Assembly (NCBI RefSeq): GCF_023229695.1
Contig: NZ_JALNYS010000009.1
Span: 1 to 64,000, forward strand
DNA: 64,000 nucleotides
Source of the DNA: Sulfuricurvum sp.
GTDB lineage: Bacteria; Campylobacterota; Campylobacteria; Campylobacterales; Sulfurimonadaceae
Direction: 5' to 3'
Shown: positions 32,205 through 40,387 of the stretch, in pieces
How positions within the stretch are numbered: position 1 is the stretch's first letter
Layout: each line of letters starts with the position of its first letter
The notes under the pieces: generated by a model
Told to the model about the DNA's origin: nothing
Seen by the model: the letters and a program-made list of their open reading frames with translations, nothing else
Databases searched by the model: none
Made by a program: the position numbers and the translations under genes

Positions 32205-33035
32205 TTGAAAAATCAAAATCGTCTTTTCGTTGCCTATAAACCGACAGGAATGAGTTCCAATCAGCTCCTAAGCCGAATCAAACGGCGGTACGGTATTAAA
32301 AAGGCGGGGTATTCCGGCACCCTCGATCCCTTTGCCAAAGGGGTACTCATCATCGCGTTCGGCAATCACGGACGACTGTTCCGTTTTTTAAACAAAGCGC
32401 CCAAACGCTATCGCGCCACCTTATGGCTGGGAGCCTATTCTCCGACACTCGACATCGAACAGATCGAACAAATCGACACCCTCCCCCCGTTTCCGGAGGA
32501 GACGCTTCGGTCCGTAATCGATTCGCTCCGGGGTGAGCTCACCTATCTCCCCCCGAAATTCAGCGCCAAACGACTCAACGGCAAACGGGCGTATGAATTC
32601 GCACGCGCCGGCATCGAAGTCGAACTCAAATCCGTCACGTCCACCGTCCACGACATCCGTCTTCTCCATTACCGCCATCCGTTCGTGACGTTTGAAGCGA
32701 CCGTTTCGGAGGGGAGCTACATCCGCTCTCTGGGCGAGATGATCGCCGACAAACTGGGGTGTGCCGGTTCTCTGAGCGCTTTGGAACGGCTTAACGAGGG
32801 GCAGTTCATCTATACCGATGAAGCGCCGATTGATATCAAAACAGCCCTAGCACTCCCCAAAAATCGTTATAATGGCGTCCTTGAATCGGTTCTATTGGGA
32901 CAACCCTTGCTGCGGGAAGATTTTGAGTTTCAAGAAGAGGGTATTTACTGGATCGACAACGGTCAAACCCTCTCTATTTTAGAGATCACCCCCGAAGGTG
33001 TCCATTATTTACTGAATAAGGTTGAAGCATGCTGA
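32205..33035 (+). CDS. truB: tRNA pseudouridine-55 synthase
   Basis: The 276-residue protein uses a TTG start directly after the uvrD stop. Catalytic Asp41 is in SGTLDPFAKGVLI, followed by the RYRATLWLGAYSPTLDIE and PPKFSAKRLNGKRAYEFAR segments of the TruB family. The csrA ATG lies inside its last codons (7 bp overlap). Confidence 0.93.
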   Translation: MKNQNRLFVAYKPTGMSSNQLLSRIKRRYGIKKAGYSGTLDPFAKGVLIIAFGNHGRLFRFLNKAPKRYRATLWLGAYSPTLDIEQIEQIDTLPPFPEETLRSVIDSLRGELTYLPPKFSAKRLNGKRAYEFARAGIEVELKSVTSTVHDIRLLHYRHPFVTFEATVSEGSYIRSLGEMIADKLGCAGSLSALERLNEGQFIYTDEAPIDIKTALALPKNRYNGVLESVLLGQPLLREDFEFQEEGIYWIDNGQTLSILEITPEGVHYLLNKVEAC

Positions 33036-33259
33036 TACTCTCGCGCAAAACGGATGAATCTATCGTGATCGCGGATACGATTGTTGTCAAAATCATCTCC
33101 ATTGAAAAAGGGGTGGTTAAACTCGGCATCGATGCACCGACGAATATACGGATACTCCGTAGCGAATTGATTCGGGCGGTTGAAGATTCCAACAAAGAGG
33201 CTTCACGATCCAAAGATGAATCCCTACTTCAACAACTTGTCCAAAAACTCCGATTATGA
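33029..33259 (+). CDS. csrA: carbon storage regulator CsrA (RNA-binding)
   Basis: The 76-residue protein has the CsrA core: MLILSRKTDESIVIAD, VVKIISIEKGVVKLGIDAP and NIRILRSEL, with Arg in LSRK and the I-L-R segment as RNA contacts. It binds GGA in hairpin loops near ribosome sites; in flagellated Campylobacterota it controls flagellin and central metabolism. The extended C-terminus (DSNKEASRSKDESLLQQL) resembles FliW-regulated CsrA. It lies between truB and ispE with overlaps at both ends; no fliW is in the window. Confidence 0.95.
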   Translation: MLILSRKTDESIVIADTIVVKIISIEKGVVKLGIDAPTNIRILRSELIRAVEDSNKEASRSKDESLLQQLVQKLRL

Positions 33260-34020
33260 ACCGATACCGCGCCTACGCCAAAGTCAACATTTTTCTTAAA
33301 ATTACCGGAATGCGGGGAGAGTATCATACTCTGAGTTCCCGCTTTATGCGGGTCAATTCCCTCTTCGATACCCTCTGGTTTGAGAGTAAATCGACCCCCG
33401 AATTTGAAATACGGGGCAATTTCGACTGTAACGTCCACTCCAATACAATCTATAAAGCCTATAAGCACCTTCTCTCCGTCACCCGTTCCGACACTCTTTC
33501 ATCCTTTTTTGAAAACAATGCGGTATGCGTCGAAAAAAATATCCCCTCATTCGCAGGTCTCGGCGGCGGAAGCTCCGATGCAGCAACCTTTTTAAAGATG
33601 TGTAACGAAACATTGCAATTGGGTCTGAATATCGATACCTTAGCCGAAATAGGGGCGAATATCGGTGCGGATGTCCCCTTTTTCGTTTACGGCTATGAAA
33701 GCGCCAATGTCAGCGGTATCGGAGAAATAGTTGAACGCTTCGATGAGTCTCTCATCGATTTTGAGGTGGTTACCCCCGATATACAGATTAGCACCCCTGC
33801 GGTATACCGATACTATCGTGAACATCTCTATGCGCCAATCAGCAGCACAGAAGCCTCACAACTCGAATCAACCCCTTCGCGCACTATTCTCGCCGCTATA
33901 GATCCCAAAGAGGCAAACGATCTGTACCGTTCCGCACTCGGATGCTATCGTGAACTAACCGAAAAAGAGGGGTGGTTTTTCTCAGGCAGCGGCAGCAGTT
34001 TTTTTAGGATCATAAATTAG
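33256..34020 (+). CDS. ispE: 4-diphosphocytidyl-2-C-methyl-D-erythritol kinase
   Basis: The 254-residue GHMP kinase of the MEP isoprenoid pathway. AYAKVNIFLKITGMR carries the catalytic Lys, PSFAGLGGGSSDAATFL is the glycine-rich ATP loop, NIGADVPFFVYG the conserved Asp region, and FSGSGSSFF the C-terminal GHMP motif. It overlaps csrA by 4 bp and ends the operon. Confidence 0.93.
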   Translation: MNRYRAYAKVNIFLKITGMRGEYHTLSSRFMRVNSLFDTLWFESKSTPEFEIRGNFDCNVHSNTIYKAYKHLLSVTRSDTLSSFFENNAVCVEKNIPSFAGLGGGSSDAATFLKMCNETLQLGLNIDTLAEIGANIGADVPFFVYGYESANVSGIGEIVERFDESLIDFEVVTPDIQISTPAVYRYYREHLYAPISSTEASQLESTPSRTILAAIDPKEANDLYRSALGCYRELTEKEGWFFSGSGSSFFRIIN

Positions 34021-34030
34021 TCTTCATTTT

Positions 34031-34063
34031 TGTATTGACAATACATCTACAACTTGTTACAAT
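34031..34063 (+). promoter_or_regulatory. promoter and palindromic operator of TA module 3
   Basis: TTGACA (34035-34040), 17 bp spacer, TACAAT (34058-34063). The -35 lies within a perfect 15 bp palindrome TGTATTGACAATACA (34031-34045), well placed for autorepression by the antitoxin or TA complex. AAGGA precedes the ATG at 34086. Confidence 0.65.
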
Positions 34064-34085
34064 CGGATATAAATAAAGGATAGTC

Positions 34086-34373
34086 ATGTCCAAAATAATT
34101 CGTTGGAATGAAGAGAAAAATCAACTCCTCCAACTCCAACGAAATATCAGTTTTGAACACGTGTTAAAGAAGATCGAAAACGATGAGATCATCGATCGAT
34201 ATGTTCATCCCAATACTGAGAAATACCCCAATCAACAAATTTTTGTCATCGAGATGGGTGAGTATGTATGGTATATCCCTTTTGTCGAGACGGAGGATGA
34301 AATATTTTTAAAATCGATCATTCCGAGCCGAAAACCAAATGCTGCTTACGGAGGCACAAAAAATGAAAAATGA
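34086..34373 (+). CDS. BrnT-like/DUF4258-type toxin (TA module 3)
   Basis: The 95-residue protein begins IIRWNEEKNQLLQLQRNISFEHVLKKI, like the W-x-x-x-K-x2-x-L-x4-x-I-S-F-E pattern of BrnT-related toxins, then MGEYVWYIPFVETEDEIFLKSIIPSRK, a RelE-like sheet ending in a basic segment. It is probably a ribonuclease toxin. The toxin gene is first, and the antitoxin start lies within its last codons, as in brnTA. Confidence 0.72.
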   Translation: MSKIIRWNEEKNQLLQLQRNISFEHVLKKIENDEIIDRYVHPNTEKYPNQQIFVIEMGEYVWYIPFVETEDEIFLKSIIPSRKPNAAYGGTKNEK

Positions 34374-34653
34374 ACCAATCTACCTCGACCAAGAGGAAAA
34401 TGAACTCCTCGGTGAAATAGAGGGTGGAGAATGGATGAGTAAACCACTCTCAGCACAAGAACGCAATGAATATCAGAACAATGCAAAATACACCAAATCG
34501 TTACAAGAAAAACGGCAAACGACCATCCGATTTTCGGTTAGCGATTTAGCGGCTATCAAAGCAAAATCTAAAGAGATGGGAATCGGGTATCAAAACCTAA
34601 TCCAAGCTCTCGTCCATAACTATGCCGTAGGAAAAATAAAGCTCGAAGCCTAA
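34363..34653 (+). CDS. CopG-like antitoxin (TA module 3)
   Basis: 96 residues from the ATG at 34363, preceded by GGAGG at 34350-34354. The N-terminal acidic half (YLDQEENELLGEIEGGEW) would block the toxin. The C-terminal half has the ribbon-helix-helix pattern: TTIRFSVSDLAAIKAKSKEMGIGYQNLIQALVHNY. It probably binds the palindrome at 34031. 11 bp overlap with the toxin gene. Confidence 0.75.
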   Translation: MKNEPIYLDQEENELLGEIEGGEWMSKPLSAQERNEYQNNAKYTKSLQEKRQTTIRFSVSDLAAIKAKSKEMGIGYQNLIQALVHNYAVGKIKLEA

Positions 34654-34700
34654 AAGGTTTCATACGCTATCATTCGATACTTATTTTCAAGGATACAAGC

Positions 34701-35153
34701 GTGGGTGAAAACATCGCCACCAATAAAAAAGCTTTTTTTGACTACTACATCGAAGAGAAATTTGAAGCAGGTCTCGTCCTTCAGGGTTCCGAAGTCAAAG
34801 CCTTGCGCGCCGGACGGGTCAATCTCAAAGAGGGATTTATCAAAATCGTCCGAGGTGAAGCTTTTGTCTTTAATGTCCATATCGGGGTATTGGATACAAC
34901 CCATCACTTCTATTCTCATGAAGAGCGCGGAAGCCGTAAACTCCTTCTCCACAAGAAACAGATCGATAAAATGTTCAAAGCGGTCGAAAAAGAGGGATTT
35001 ACCCTCGTACCTTTGAGTATTTACTTCAATGATCGAAACCTCGCCAAAATGCAGGTTGCCATCGTTAAAGGGAAAAAGCTTTACGATAAACGGGATGACC
35101 TCAAAGAAAAAAGCCTCAAACGGGATATGGAACGCGCACTAAAAGGAGAATAA
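34701..35153 (+). CDS. smpB: SsrA-binding protein SmpB
   Basis: 150 residues from a GTG start with AAGGA eight bases upstream. The SmpB OB-fold is clear: NKKAFFDYYIEEKFEAGLVLQGSEVKALRAGRVNLKEGF, RKLLLHKKQIDKM, LVPLSIYFNDR, and the C-terminal basic tail YDKRDDLKEKSLKRDM that enters the decoding centre. It works with tmRNA in ribosome rescue; ssrA is not in this window. Confidence 0.95.
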   Translation: MGENIATNKKAFFDYYIEEKFEAGLVLQGSEVKALRAGRVNLKEGFIKIVRGEAFVFNVHIGVLDTTHHFYSHEERGSRKLLLHKKQIDKMFKAVEKEGFTLVPLSIYFNDRNLAKMQVAIVKGKKLYDKRDDLKEKSLKRDMERALKGE

Positions 35154-35155
35154 CA

Positions 35156-35929
35156 ATGGTCGAATTACACGAACTCCATCTACAAGACCTTCAAAATCCG
35201 CTCCATCCCTCTACTTTCGAAGAGTATAAAGATTATCGGATTCTCGTCCTGCGTCTGCCCGAAAAAATGAGCCAAAAATCAAAAATAACCTCTTACGGAT
35301 TTATTCTTGCCGAAGATTCCGTCTACTTTTATGATAAAAAGCACAAAGACTTTAACCAACTTCCCGATGCACTCGATGAGATGTACCGTTTTTTAGACGG
35401 TAAGATTGATACCTTGATGCATGACATTGAAACCATTCAAGAGATCATTGTATCGCTTGAAGAGAACCTCTACAGCAAGTTTAGCTCTGCATTTATGGAT
35501 CAATGGCATAATCTCAAAAAAGAACTCTCCCGCTCGGAACGTATCATTTTAAAAGCGGTCGACACATTAAGACTCTTTATTGCAAAGTCAAAAATATCCG
35601 ATCAATTTCCGCTCAATGAATTTAGTGATCTGCACGAACACTTAGAACGAACTCTCCGTTCCAATATCGCCGCAAACGATCAGCTCGACAATCTCTACCG
35701 CTACTACAATCTCCGTTCCGGCGATCGGATGAACCGCAGTATCTATATCCTCACGATTATCTCCGTCATATTCCTGCCGCTGAACCTCGTCGTCGGTTTT
35801 TTCGGTATGAATACAGGTGGACTCCCCTTTCAAGGACACCCGCTTGGAACGGCCTATGCCTTCATGACCATGATCATTTTTGCTGCCATACTCACAACAG
35901 CAGTATTGTGGAAAATCAAAAAATCATAA
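35156..35929 (+). CDS. CorA-family divalent cation transporter
   Basis: The 257-residue protein has an N-terminal cytosolic domain, a long stalk helix, and two C-terminal membrane helices around the signature GMN (VVGFFGMNTGGLPF). It is shorter than CorA of E. coli (316), fitting the short CorA/ZntB-like proteins of Campylobacterota. Likely Mg2+ uptake; Zn2+ or Co2+ cannot be excluded. It starts 2 bp after smpB with AAGGAG. Confidence 0.85.
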   Translation: MVELHELHLQDLQNPLHPSTFEEYKDYRILVLRLPEKMSQKSKITSYGFILAEDSVYFYDKKHKDFNQLPDALDEMYRFLDGKIDTLMHDIETIQEIIVSLEENLYSKFSSAFMDQWHNLKKELSRSERIILKAVDTLRLFIAKSKISDQFPLNEFSDLHEHLERTLRSNIAANDQLDNLYRYYNLRSGDRMNRSIYILTIISVIFLPLNLVVGFFGMNTGGLPFQGHPLGTAYAFMTMIIFAAILTTAVLWKIKKS

Positions 35930-36001
35930 CGGTGCCTGATCAAATTGCAATGGCATAAATTATTGTATGAAGAAAATAAATAAGTGAATGAGGAAAAGAA
36001 G

Positions 36002-36023
36002 TTGCCGCTCAAAAGAGCGACAA
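36002..36023 (-). terminator. candidate terminator of the rplS operon
   Basis: TTGCCGCTC and GAGCGACAA form a 9 bp stem with one mismatch and an AAAA loop; on the minus strand it is followed by CTTCTTTTCC. It lies 7 bp past the rplS stop. Confidence 0.5.
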
Positions 36024-36029
36024 AGGGGA

Positions 36030-36389
36030 TTATTTGCGGCGAATTTCTTTAATACGCGCTGCTTTACCCGCAAGGTCACGAAGATAAAACAATTTAGCGC
36101 GACGAACGCGACCACGGCGAAGAACTTCGATTTTTTCTAAGCTGTCGCTGTAGATTGGGAAAACACGCTCAATACCGACGCCGTTAGCACCGATTTTACG
36201 TACCGTAATGGTTCTTCCCGTACCTTCTCCACGAATAGAGATACATATACCCTCGTAATTTTGTACACGAGATTTATCACCCTCTTTAATTGTAACGGCC
36301 AAACGAAGTGTGTCGCCCGCACGGAAAAGTGGGATATTTTTTTCTGCGATTTGCGCTTGCTCGAAGCTAGCAATGTACTTATTTTTCAT
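36030..36389 (-). CDS. rplS: 50S ribosomal protein L19
   Basis: 119 residues with the L19 pattern: IPLFRAGDTLRLAVTIKEGDKSRVQNYEG, ITVRKIGANGVGIERVFPIYSPS-type segment, VLRRGRVRRAKLFYLRDLAGKAARI. It begins 11 bp inside the 3' end of trmD and closes the ffh-rpsP-khpA-rimM-trmD-rplS cluster. Confidence 0.97.
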   Translation of the reverse strand: MKNKYIASFEQAQIAEKNIPLFRAGDTLRLAVTIKEGDKSRVQNYEGICISIRGEGTGRTITVRKIGANGVGIERVFPIYSDSLEKIEVLRRGRVRRAKLFYLRDLAGKAARIKEIRRK

Positions 36390-37074
36390 AAGATATCCTT
36401 ATTTTATGCTTTAGAAGCTGCTCAGGTCTGAAGTATTTTGTTTTGCATTCAGACAGGGCCGATTTTAGTTCTAGAATTTTACTGTGGTTTCCCTTTAAAT
36501 ATTCTGATGGAACGACCAAATCATCATATAAAGGGGGCTTACCAAACGATGGTGCTTCTAAAAGTGCCGTTTCAAAACTCTCGTATTCTAGAGATTCGCT
36601 ATTGCCTAACACACCGTCGAGATTGCGCACGATGGCATCGGTCATGACCAGCGAGGGTAACTCACCTCCGGTAAGGACATAATCACCGATACTGAATACC
36701 TCGTCGGCAAACGTTTCGATCACCCTCTCATCAATCCCTTCATAGCGACCGCTGACAAAAACAACATGCTCTTTTTCAGCCAATCGCTTGGCATCGTTTT
36801 GGGTAAAAGGTTTCCCGACCGGGGCAGCAAAGATGATATGCGCCTCTCTCCCCAACGTATTTAACGTATCAAACAACGGCTGAGGGGTCATAACCATTCC
36901 GGCACCCCCCCCTACCGCCGTATCATCGACTTTATGGTGACGTGAGGCACTGTAATCTCTAGGGTTGAGGAAACCCACCTGAAAACGACCGGCCTCGATT
37001 CCCCTCTTCAGAATGGAGTCTTGAAAATACCCCTCGATCAGATTAGAGAAAAGGGTGACATAGGTAAAGCGCAT
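36379..37074 (-). CDS. trmD: tRNA (guanine-37-N1)-methyltransferase
   Basis: The 231-residue SPOUT enzyme has the knot segments FVSGRYEGIDERVIE and SIGDYVLTGGELPSLVMTDAIVR, and DDTAVGGGAGMVMTPQPLF near the N-terminus. It makes m1G37, which prevents +1 frameshifting. It is coupled to rimM (1 bp overlap) and to rplS. Confidence 0.96.
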   Translation of the reverse strand: MRFTYVTLFSNLIEGYFQDSILKRGIEAGRFQVGFLNPRDYSASRHHKVDDTAVGGGAGMVMTPQPLFDTLNTLGREAHIIFAAPVGKPFTQNDAKRLAEKEHVVFVSGRYEGIDERVIETFADEVFSIGDYVLTGGELPSLVMTDAIVRNLDGVLGNSESLEYESFETALLEAPSFGKPPLYDDLVVPSEYLKGNHSKILELKSALSECKTKYFRPEQLLKHKIRISYEK

Positions 37075-37628
37075 CAGGAAGCTTCCAGCAGATCCAATCC
37101 GCCCGATACATAGATACGCTTCGATTCTATATCACTTCTTTCAATAAATCGATCGATATAAGGGATTAGAAACGTTGCCGAAAGCCCTTTGGAAACCAAA
37201 GAGGGATCGGTAGTGACCAAAAGATAATCCAACGGCCCGATCCGCTCAATCTCCTGCACCGTTCCCAATCGGATCTCCCCTTCCCTTACCTCAAGACCGA
37301 TAAAGTCAAACCAGAAAAACTCTTCCTTCCCCAAAGCGCATCGTTCCCGTGTCGCTTCAGGAGTCGTAAAAAGCCGGGTATTCGTCATCGTCTTGGCCGA
37401 CTCAGGAGTTTCAAATCCTGCCAAACGGACCAGCTCACGCTCCGGACTGTAGCTTAGAATTTTTATTTCAACCCCTTTATCGGTGATGAACGTGGCATTC
37501 TTGACAAACTGTTCGGGAAAGTCGGTATGGAGGTTCAGCTTCATATCCCCTTTAAGGCCGACAATCCGGCCAAGGGTGGCGACATGAAGCAAATGGGTAT
37601 CGGGTGAATTACGAAAGCGGTTCGACAT
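37074..37628 (-). CDS. rimM: 16S rRNA processing protein RimM
   Basis: 184 residues from ATG 37628, which lies 20 bp inside khpA. The N-terminal barrel has LHVATLGRIVGLKGDMKLNLHTDFPEQF; the PRC-barrel half has FDFIGLEVREGEIRLGTVQEI and LIPYIDRFIERSDIESKRIYV. RimM assists maturation of the 30S head. An in-frame ATG at 37649 would add seven residues. Confidence 0.92.
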   Translation of the reverse strand: MSNRFRNSPDTHLLHVATLGRIVGLKGDMKLNLHTDFPEQFVKNATFITDKGVEIKILSYSPERELVRLAGFETPESAKTMTNTRLFTTPEATRERCALGKEEFFWFDFIGLEVREGEIRLGTVQEIERIGPLDYLLVTTDPSLVSKGLSATFLIPYIDRFIERSDIESKRIYVSGGLDLLEAS

Positions 37629-37848
37629 TGATTCGGTAACTTTTGCCATCTTTGGCTTTGCATCCGGAAATGACCGTTTTAATCGCTCCGATCATTTTCC
37701 CCTCTTTGCCGATCAGCTTGCCTACGTCTGCCTGATTGGCATACAAGACAATCTCATTCACTTCGTCACCGTCATGCGCTTCAACTCTGATCTGATCAGG
37801 ATAGGTCGCCACGAGTCGGGCGAATCCCGCAACGAAGTCGGCTACCAT
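37609..37848 (-). CDS. khpA: KH-domain RNA-binding protein KhpA
   Basis: The 79-residue single KH domain has the GxxG loop in VGKLIGKEGKMIGAIK, between rpsP and rimM as in many bacteria. It binds RNA, usually with KhpB, and affects ribosome-linked processes. It starts 2 bp after rpsP. Confidence 0.92.
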   Translation of the reverse strand: MVADFVAGFARLVATYPDQIRVEAHDGDEVNEIVLYANQADVGKLIGKEGKMIGAIKTVISGCKAKDGKSYRINVEPLS

Positions 37849-37850
37849 TT

Positions 37851-38081
37851 TTATTTACCGGTAATTTTTTTAACGCGGTCAGACATTTGTGCGCCGACAC
37901 TGAGCCAATAGCTCAAACGTTCTTCGTCTACTTTGGTAGTGATAGGGTCTGTCATCGGGTTATAGTATCCGATCAATTCGATCCAACCGCCGTCACGACG
38001 TTTGCGGCTATCGGTTACCGCGATACGGTAGAAAGGTTGTTTTTTACGTCCCATACGGGTTAAGCGAATGACTGTTGCCAT
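37851..38081 (-). CDS. rpsP: 30S ribosomal protein S16
   Basis: 76 residues with VIRLTRMGRKKQPFYRIAVTDSRKRRDGGWIE and the YNP segment followed by a short tail, the standard S16 length for this phylum. It follows ffh after a spacer with a long hairpin. Confidence 0.97.
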   Translation of the reverse strand: MATVIRLTRMGRKKQPFYRIAVTDSRKRRDGGWIELIGYYNPMTDPITTKVDEERLSYWLSVGAQMSDRVKKITGK

Positions 38082-38175
38082 GTGTGTTTCCTTTTAAAGT
38101 ATAAATGTTTCGCGCCAAGTAGTTTAGAAGCCTGTTTTACCCACAAAAGTAAAAGAAAAGCATCTAAGCCGCTTT

Positions 38176-38219
38176 AAACGCTAAAGTATCCGTTTTAACA
38201 AGCGGATACTTTAGCGTTT
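38176..38219. other. 17 bp perfect stem-loop between ffh and rpsP
   Basis: AAACGCTAAAGTATCCG (38176-38192) and CGGATACTTTAGCGTTT (38203-38219) enclose a 10-base loop. No T-run follows on either strand, so it is not a standard terminator. Its place in the ffh-rpsP spacer suggests an RNA-processing, stability or partial-termination site that sets different levels for ffh and the ribosomal genes. Confidence 0.6.
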
Positions 38220-38230
38220 AAGGGCGCTTA

Positions 38231-39577
38231 TTATCGCGGTATACGCGCCCCTTGCATCTGACCCATCATATTTTGAAGGTCCTGCATCCCTTTTTTCCCG
38301 GAAAACCGTTTTGCCATTTTCGAAGCATTTTTAAACTGCTTCAAGATCCGGTTTACTTCGACGATCGAGAGACCGCACCCTTTGGCCAAACGGGCTTTAC
38401 GGCTATTGTTTAAGAGTTCCGGATCTTCACGCTCTTTCATCGTCATTGATGAGACCAACGCTTTGATACGTTTCAACTCACCGGAGTTTTCAAGATCAAC
38501 ATCCTTAAGAGCCGTTGCCATGTTGCCCATCCCGGGGATCATCCCCAGAATAGACTTCATACTCCCCATTTTTTTGAGGCTCTCCATCTGTTCGAGGAAA
38601 TCATTGAAATTGAATTCCCCTTTTTTGATCTTTTTGCTCAGCGCTTTTGCTTTTTTCTCATCAATGACCGATGCGGTTTTTTCGGCAAGCCCTTCGATGT
38701 CACCTAGCCCCATAAGGCGGTTGACGATACGATCGGGGAGGAACACCTCGAGGTCTTCCATCTTCTCGCCCGCACCGATAAAGCGCAGCGGTACCTGAAT
38801 CTGCGACGCGATTCCCAGAGCCACGCCCCCTTTGGAATCCCCGTCGTATTTGGTCAGAATCACCCCGTCGATGCCGATCTTCTGGTTGAAGGTATCGGCG
38901 GTACGGACCGCATCCTGCCCGGCCAGTGAATCGGCGACGTAGAAAATCTCGTGCGGCTGTGCGACCGCTTTCACTTCGGAAAGTTCGCTCATCAACGCAT
39001 CATCAATCGCCAAACGTCCGGCGGTGTCGATCAAAACGACGTCAACCAGCGCTTTTTTGGCGTGTTCCAGTGCCCCACGGACCACCTCGACGGGGTTTTT
39101 CGTCACTTCATCACTGTAGAGTTCGACATCAATCGCACCGCACACCTGACGCAGCTGCTCGACCGCTGCCAGACGCTGAAGGTCGGCTGCGACAACGAGA
39201 ACCCGTTTTTTCTGGCGCACCTTGAGCCAGTTGGCCAGCTTTCCGGTCGTCGTCGTTTTACCCGATCCCTGCAAACCGGTCATTAAAATAACCGTCGGTG
39301 CTACAGGGGCGAATACGAACCCTGCTTTCCCCTTTACGTCCAAAAGGGTATAGAGCGACGTACGCAAGGCACTCAGAAACTGATCTTTTCCGATTACACC
39401 CTGCTTCATCTGATGTTCAACCGAATCGATAAGATCTTTGACCACCTTATGGTGGACATCGGCTTTCAGGAGAGCTTTCTTAAGCTCTCCCAATGCTTTG
39501 GTCAACGCCTTTTCGTCGTCATGAAAACGGATTTTGCGTATCGCTGATGTAAACGATTCTGTCAGTGTTTCAAACAC
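38231..39577 (-). CDS. ffh: signal recognition particle protein Ffh
   Basis: 448 residues from a GTG start after GGAG. N domain, then the SRP GTPase G domain: GLQGSGKTTTTGKLA, DLQRLAAVEQL, LIDTAGRL, TKYDGDSKGG and GAGEKMEDLEVF. The methionine-rich M domain (about 300-435) ends in a Met-rich tail (MQDLQNMMGQMQG). It delivers nascent membrane proteins to FtsY and SecYEG. First gene of the translation cluster. Confidence 0.96.
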   Translation of the reverse strand: MFETLTESFTSAIRKIRFHDDEKALTKALGELKKALLKADVHHKVVKDLIDSVEHQMKQGVIGKDQFLSALRTSLYTLLDVKGKAGFVFAPVAPTVILMTGLQGSGKTTTTGKLANWLKVRQKKRVLVVAADLQRLAAVEQLRQVCGAIDVELYSDEVTKNPVEVVRGALEHAKKALVDVVLIDTAGRLAIDDALMSELSEVKAVAQPHEIFYVADSLAGQDAVRTADTFNQKIGIDGVILTKYDGDSKGGVALGIASQIQVPLRFIGAGEKMEDLEVFLPDRIVNRLMGLGDIEGLAEKTASVIDEKKAKALSKKIKKGEFNFNDFLEQMESLKKMGSMKSILGMIPGMGNMATALKDVDLENSGELKRIKALVSSMTMKEREDPELLNNSRKARLAKGCGLSIVEVNRILKQFKNASKMAKRFSGKKGMQDLQNMMGQMQGARIPR

Positions 39578-39652
39578 TCTAACTCCTAAATGCTTTGATG
39601 CAGGGTCTATTAAGTGTCGAATTCTACTTAAACTATGCTTAGAATATGCTTT

Positions 39653-40387
39653 TTAGCTGCCGAAATGTCCAAATACCTTCGGTTCCGGGGCTTCGAACGT
39701 TCTTCCCATCAACGTCACTTTTTTAGCATGGAGCATCACCCTCTTTGACTGCCGCCCGCCGTAACTCTCATCGCCGATAATCGGATGCTGTGCATATTTC
39801 AGGTGTGCCCGTATCTGATGGGTGCGGCCGTGGTGGATGATCAGCTGTACCTTGGTTTTTTTTGCCGATACTTCGAGAGGCGTCACTTCCGTAATGGCCG
39901 GTTTCCCTTTTTTGGAAACTTTCGTATACGCTTTGTTTCCGCTCTTTTCGGTAATCAGAGGCTGATCAATCACAAACGGTTCGCTGATGATCCCCTCAAC
40001 CCATGCGACGTACTCTTTGTACACCTGATCTTTTTTGAATTCGCCGATTGCTTTGAGACGAAACTCTTCATTTTTGACCAGCATCAATACCCCGCTCGTT
40101 TCACGGTCTAACCGATGAAGCAGCTGCGACCCTTTAAACTGCCGTTCAATCTCGTCCGAATTGACGAATGCCGGCTTATCGACAACGATCAAATCGTCAT
40201 CTTCGAAAATCGGACGCACTTTTTCCACTTTATGGACAATAAAGGTGGTCTTCGGGCTAATCTCACCCCGTGCAATCATCACTTTCGAATTGCCGACATA
40301 GACTAATCCCCGGTCAATCAGCGATTTGGCTTCGGAATTGGATATCCCCTCTTGTGCCGCCAATACTTTGTATGCTTTTTCTTTCAT
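39653..40387 (-). CDS. RluA-family pseudouridine synthase
   Basis: The 244-residue protein has an N-terminal S4-like segment (ISNSEAKSLIDRGLVYVGN) and a catalytic domain with LLHRLDRETSGVLMLVKN, where the Asp is catalytic, then VDKPAFVN and GRTHQIRAHLKYAQHPIIGDESYGG. The exact rRNA/tRNA site is not evident. It overlaps waaA by 4 bp. Confidence 0.88.
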   Translation of the reverse strand: MKEKAYKVLAAQEGISNSEAKSLIDRGLVYVGNSKVMIARGEISPKTTFIVHKVEKVRPIFEDDDLIVVDKPAFVNSDEIERQFKGSQLLHRLDRETSGVLMLVKNEEFRLKAIGEFKKDQVYKEYVAWVEGIISEPFVIDQPLITEKSGNKAYTKVSKKGKPAITEVTPLEVSAKKTKVQLIIHHGRTHQIRAHLKYAQHPIIGDESYGGRQSKRVMLHAKKVTLMGRTFEAPEPKVFGHFGS

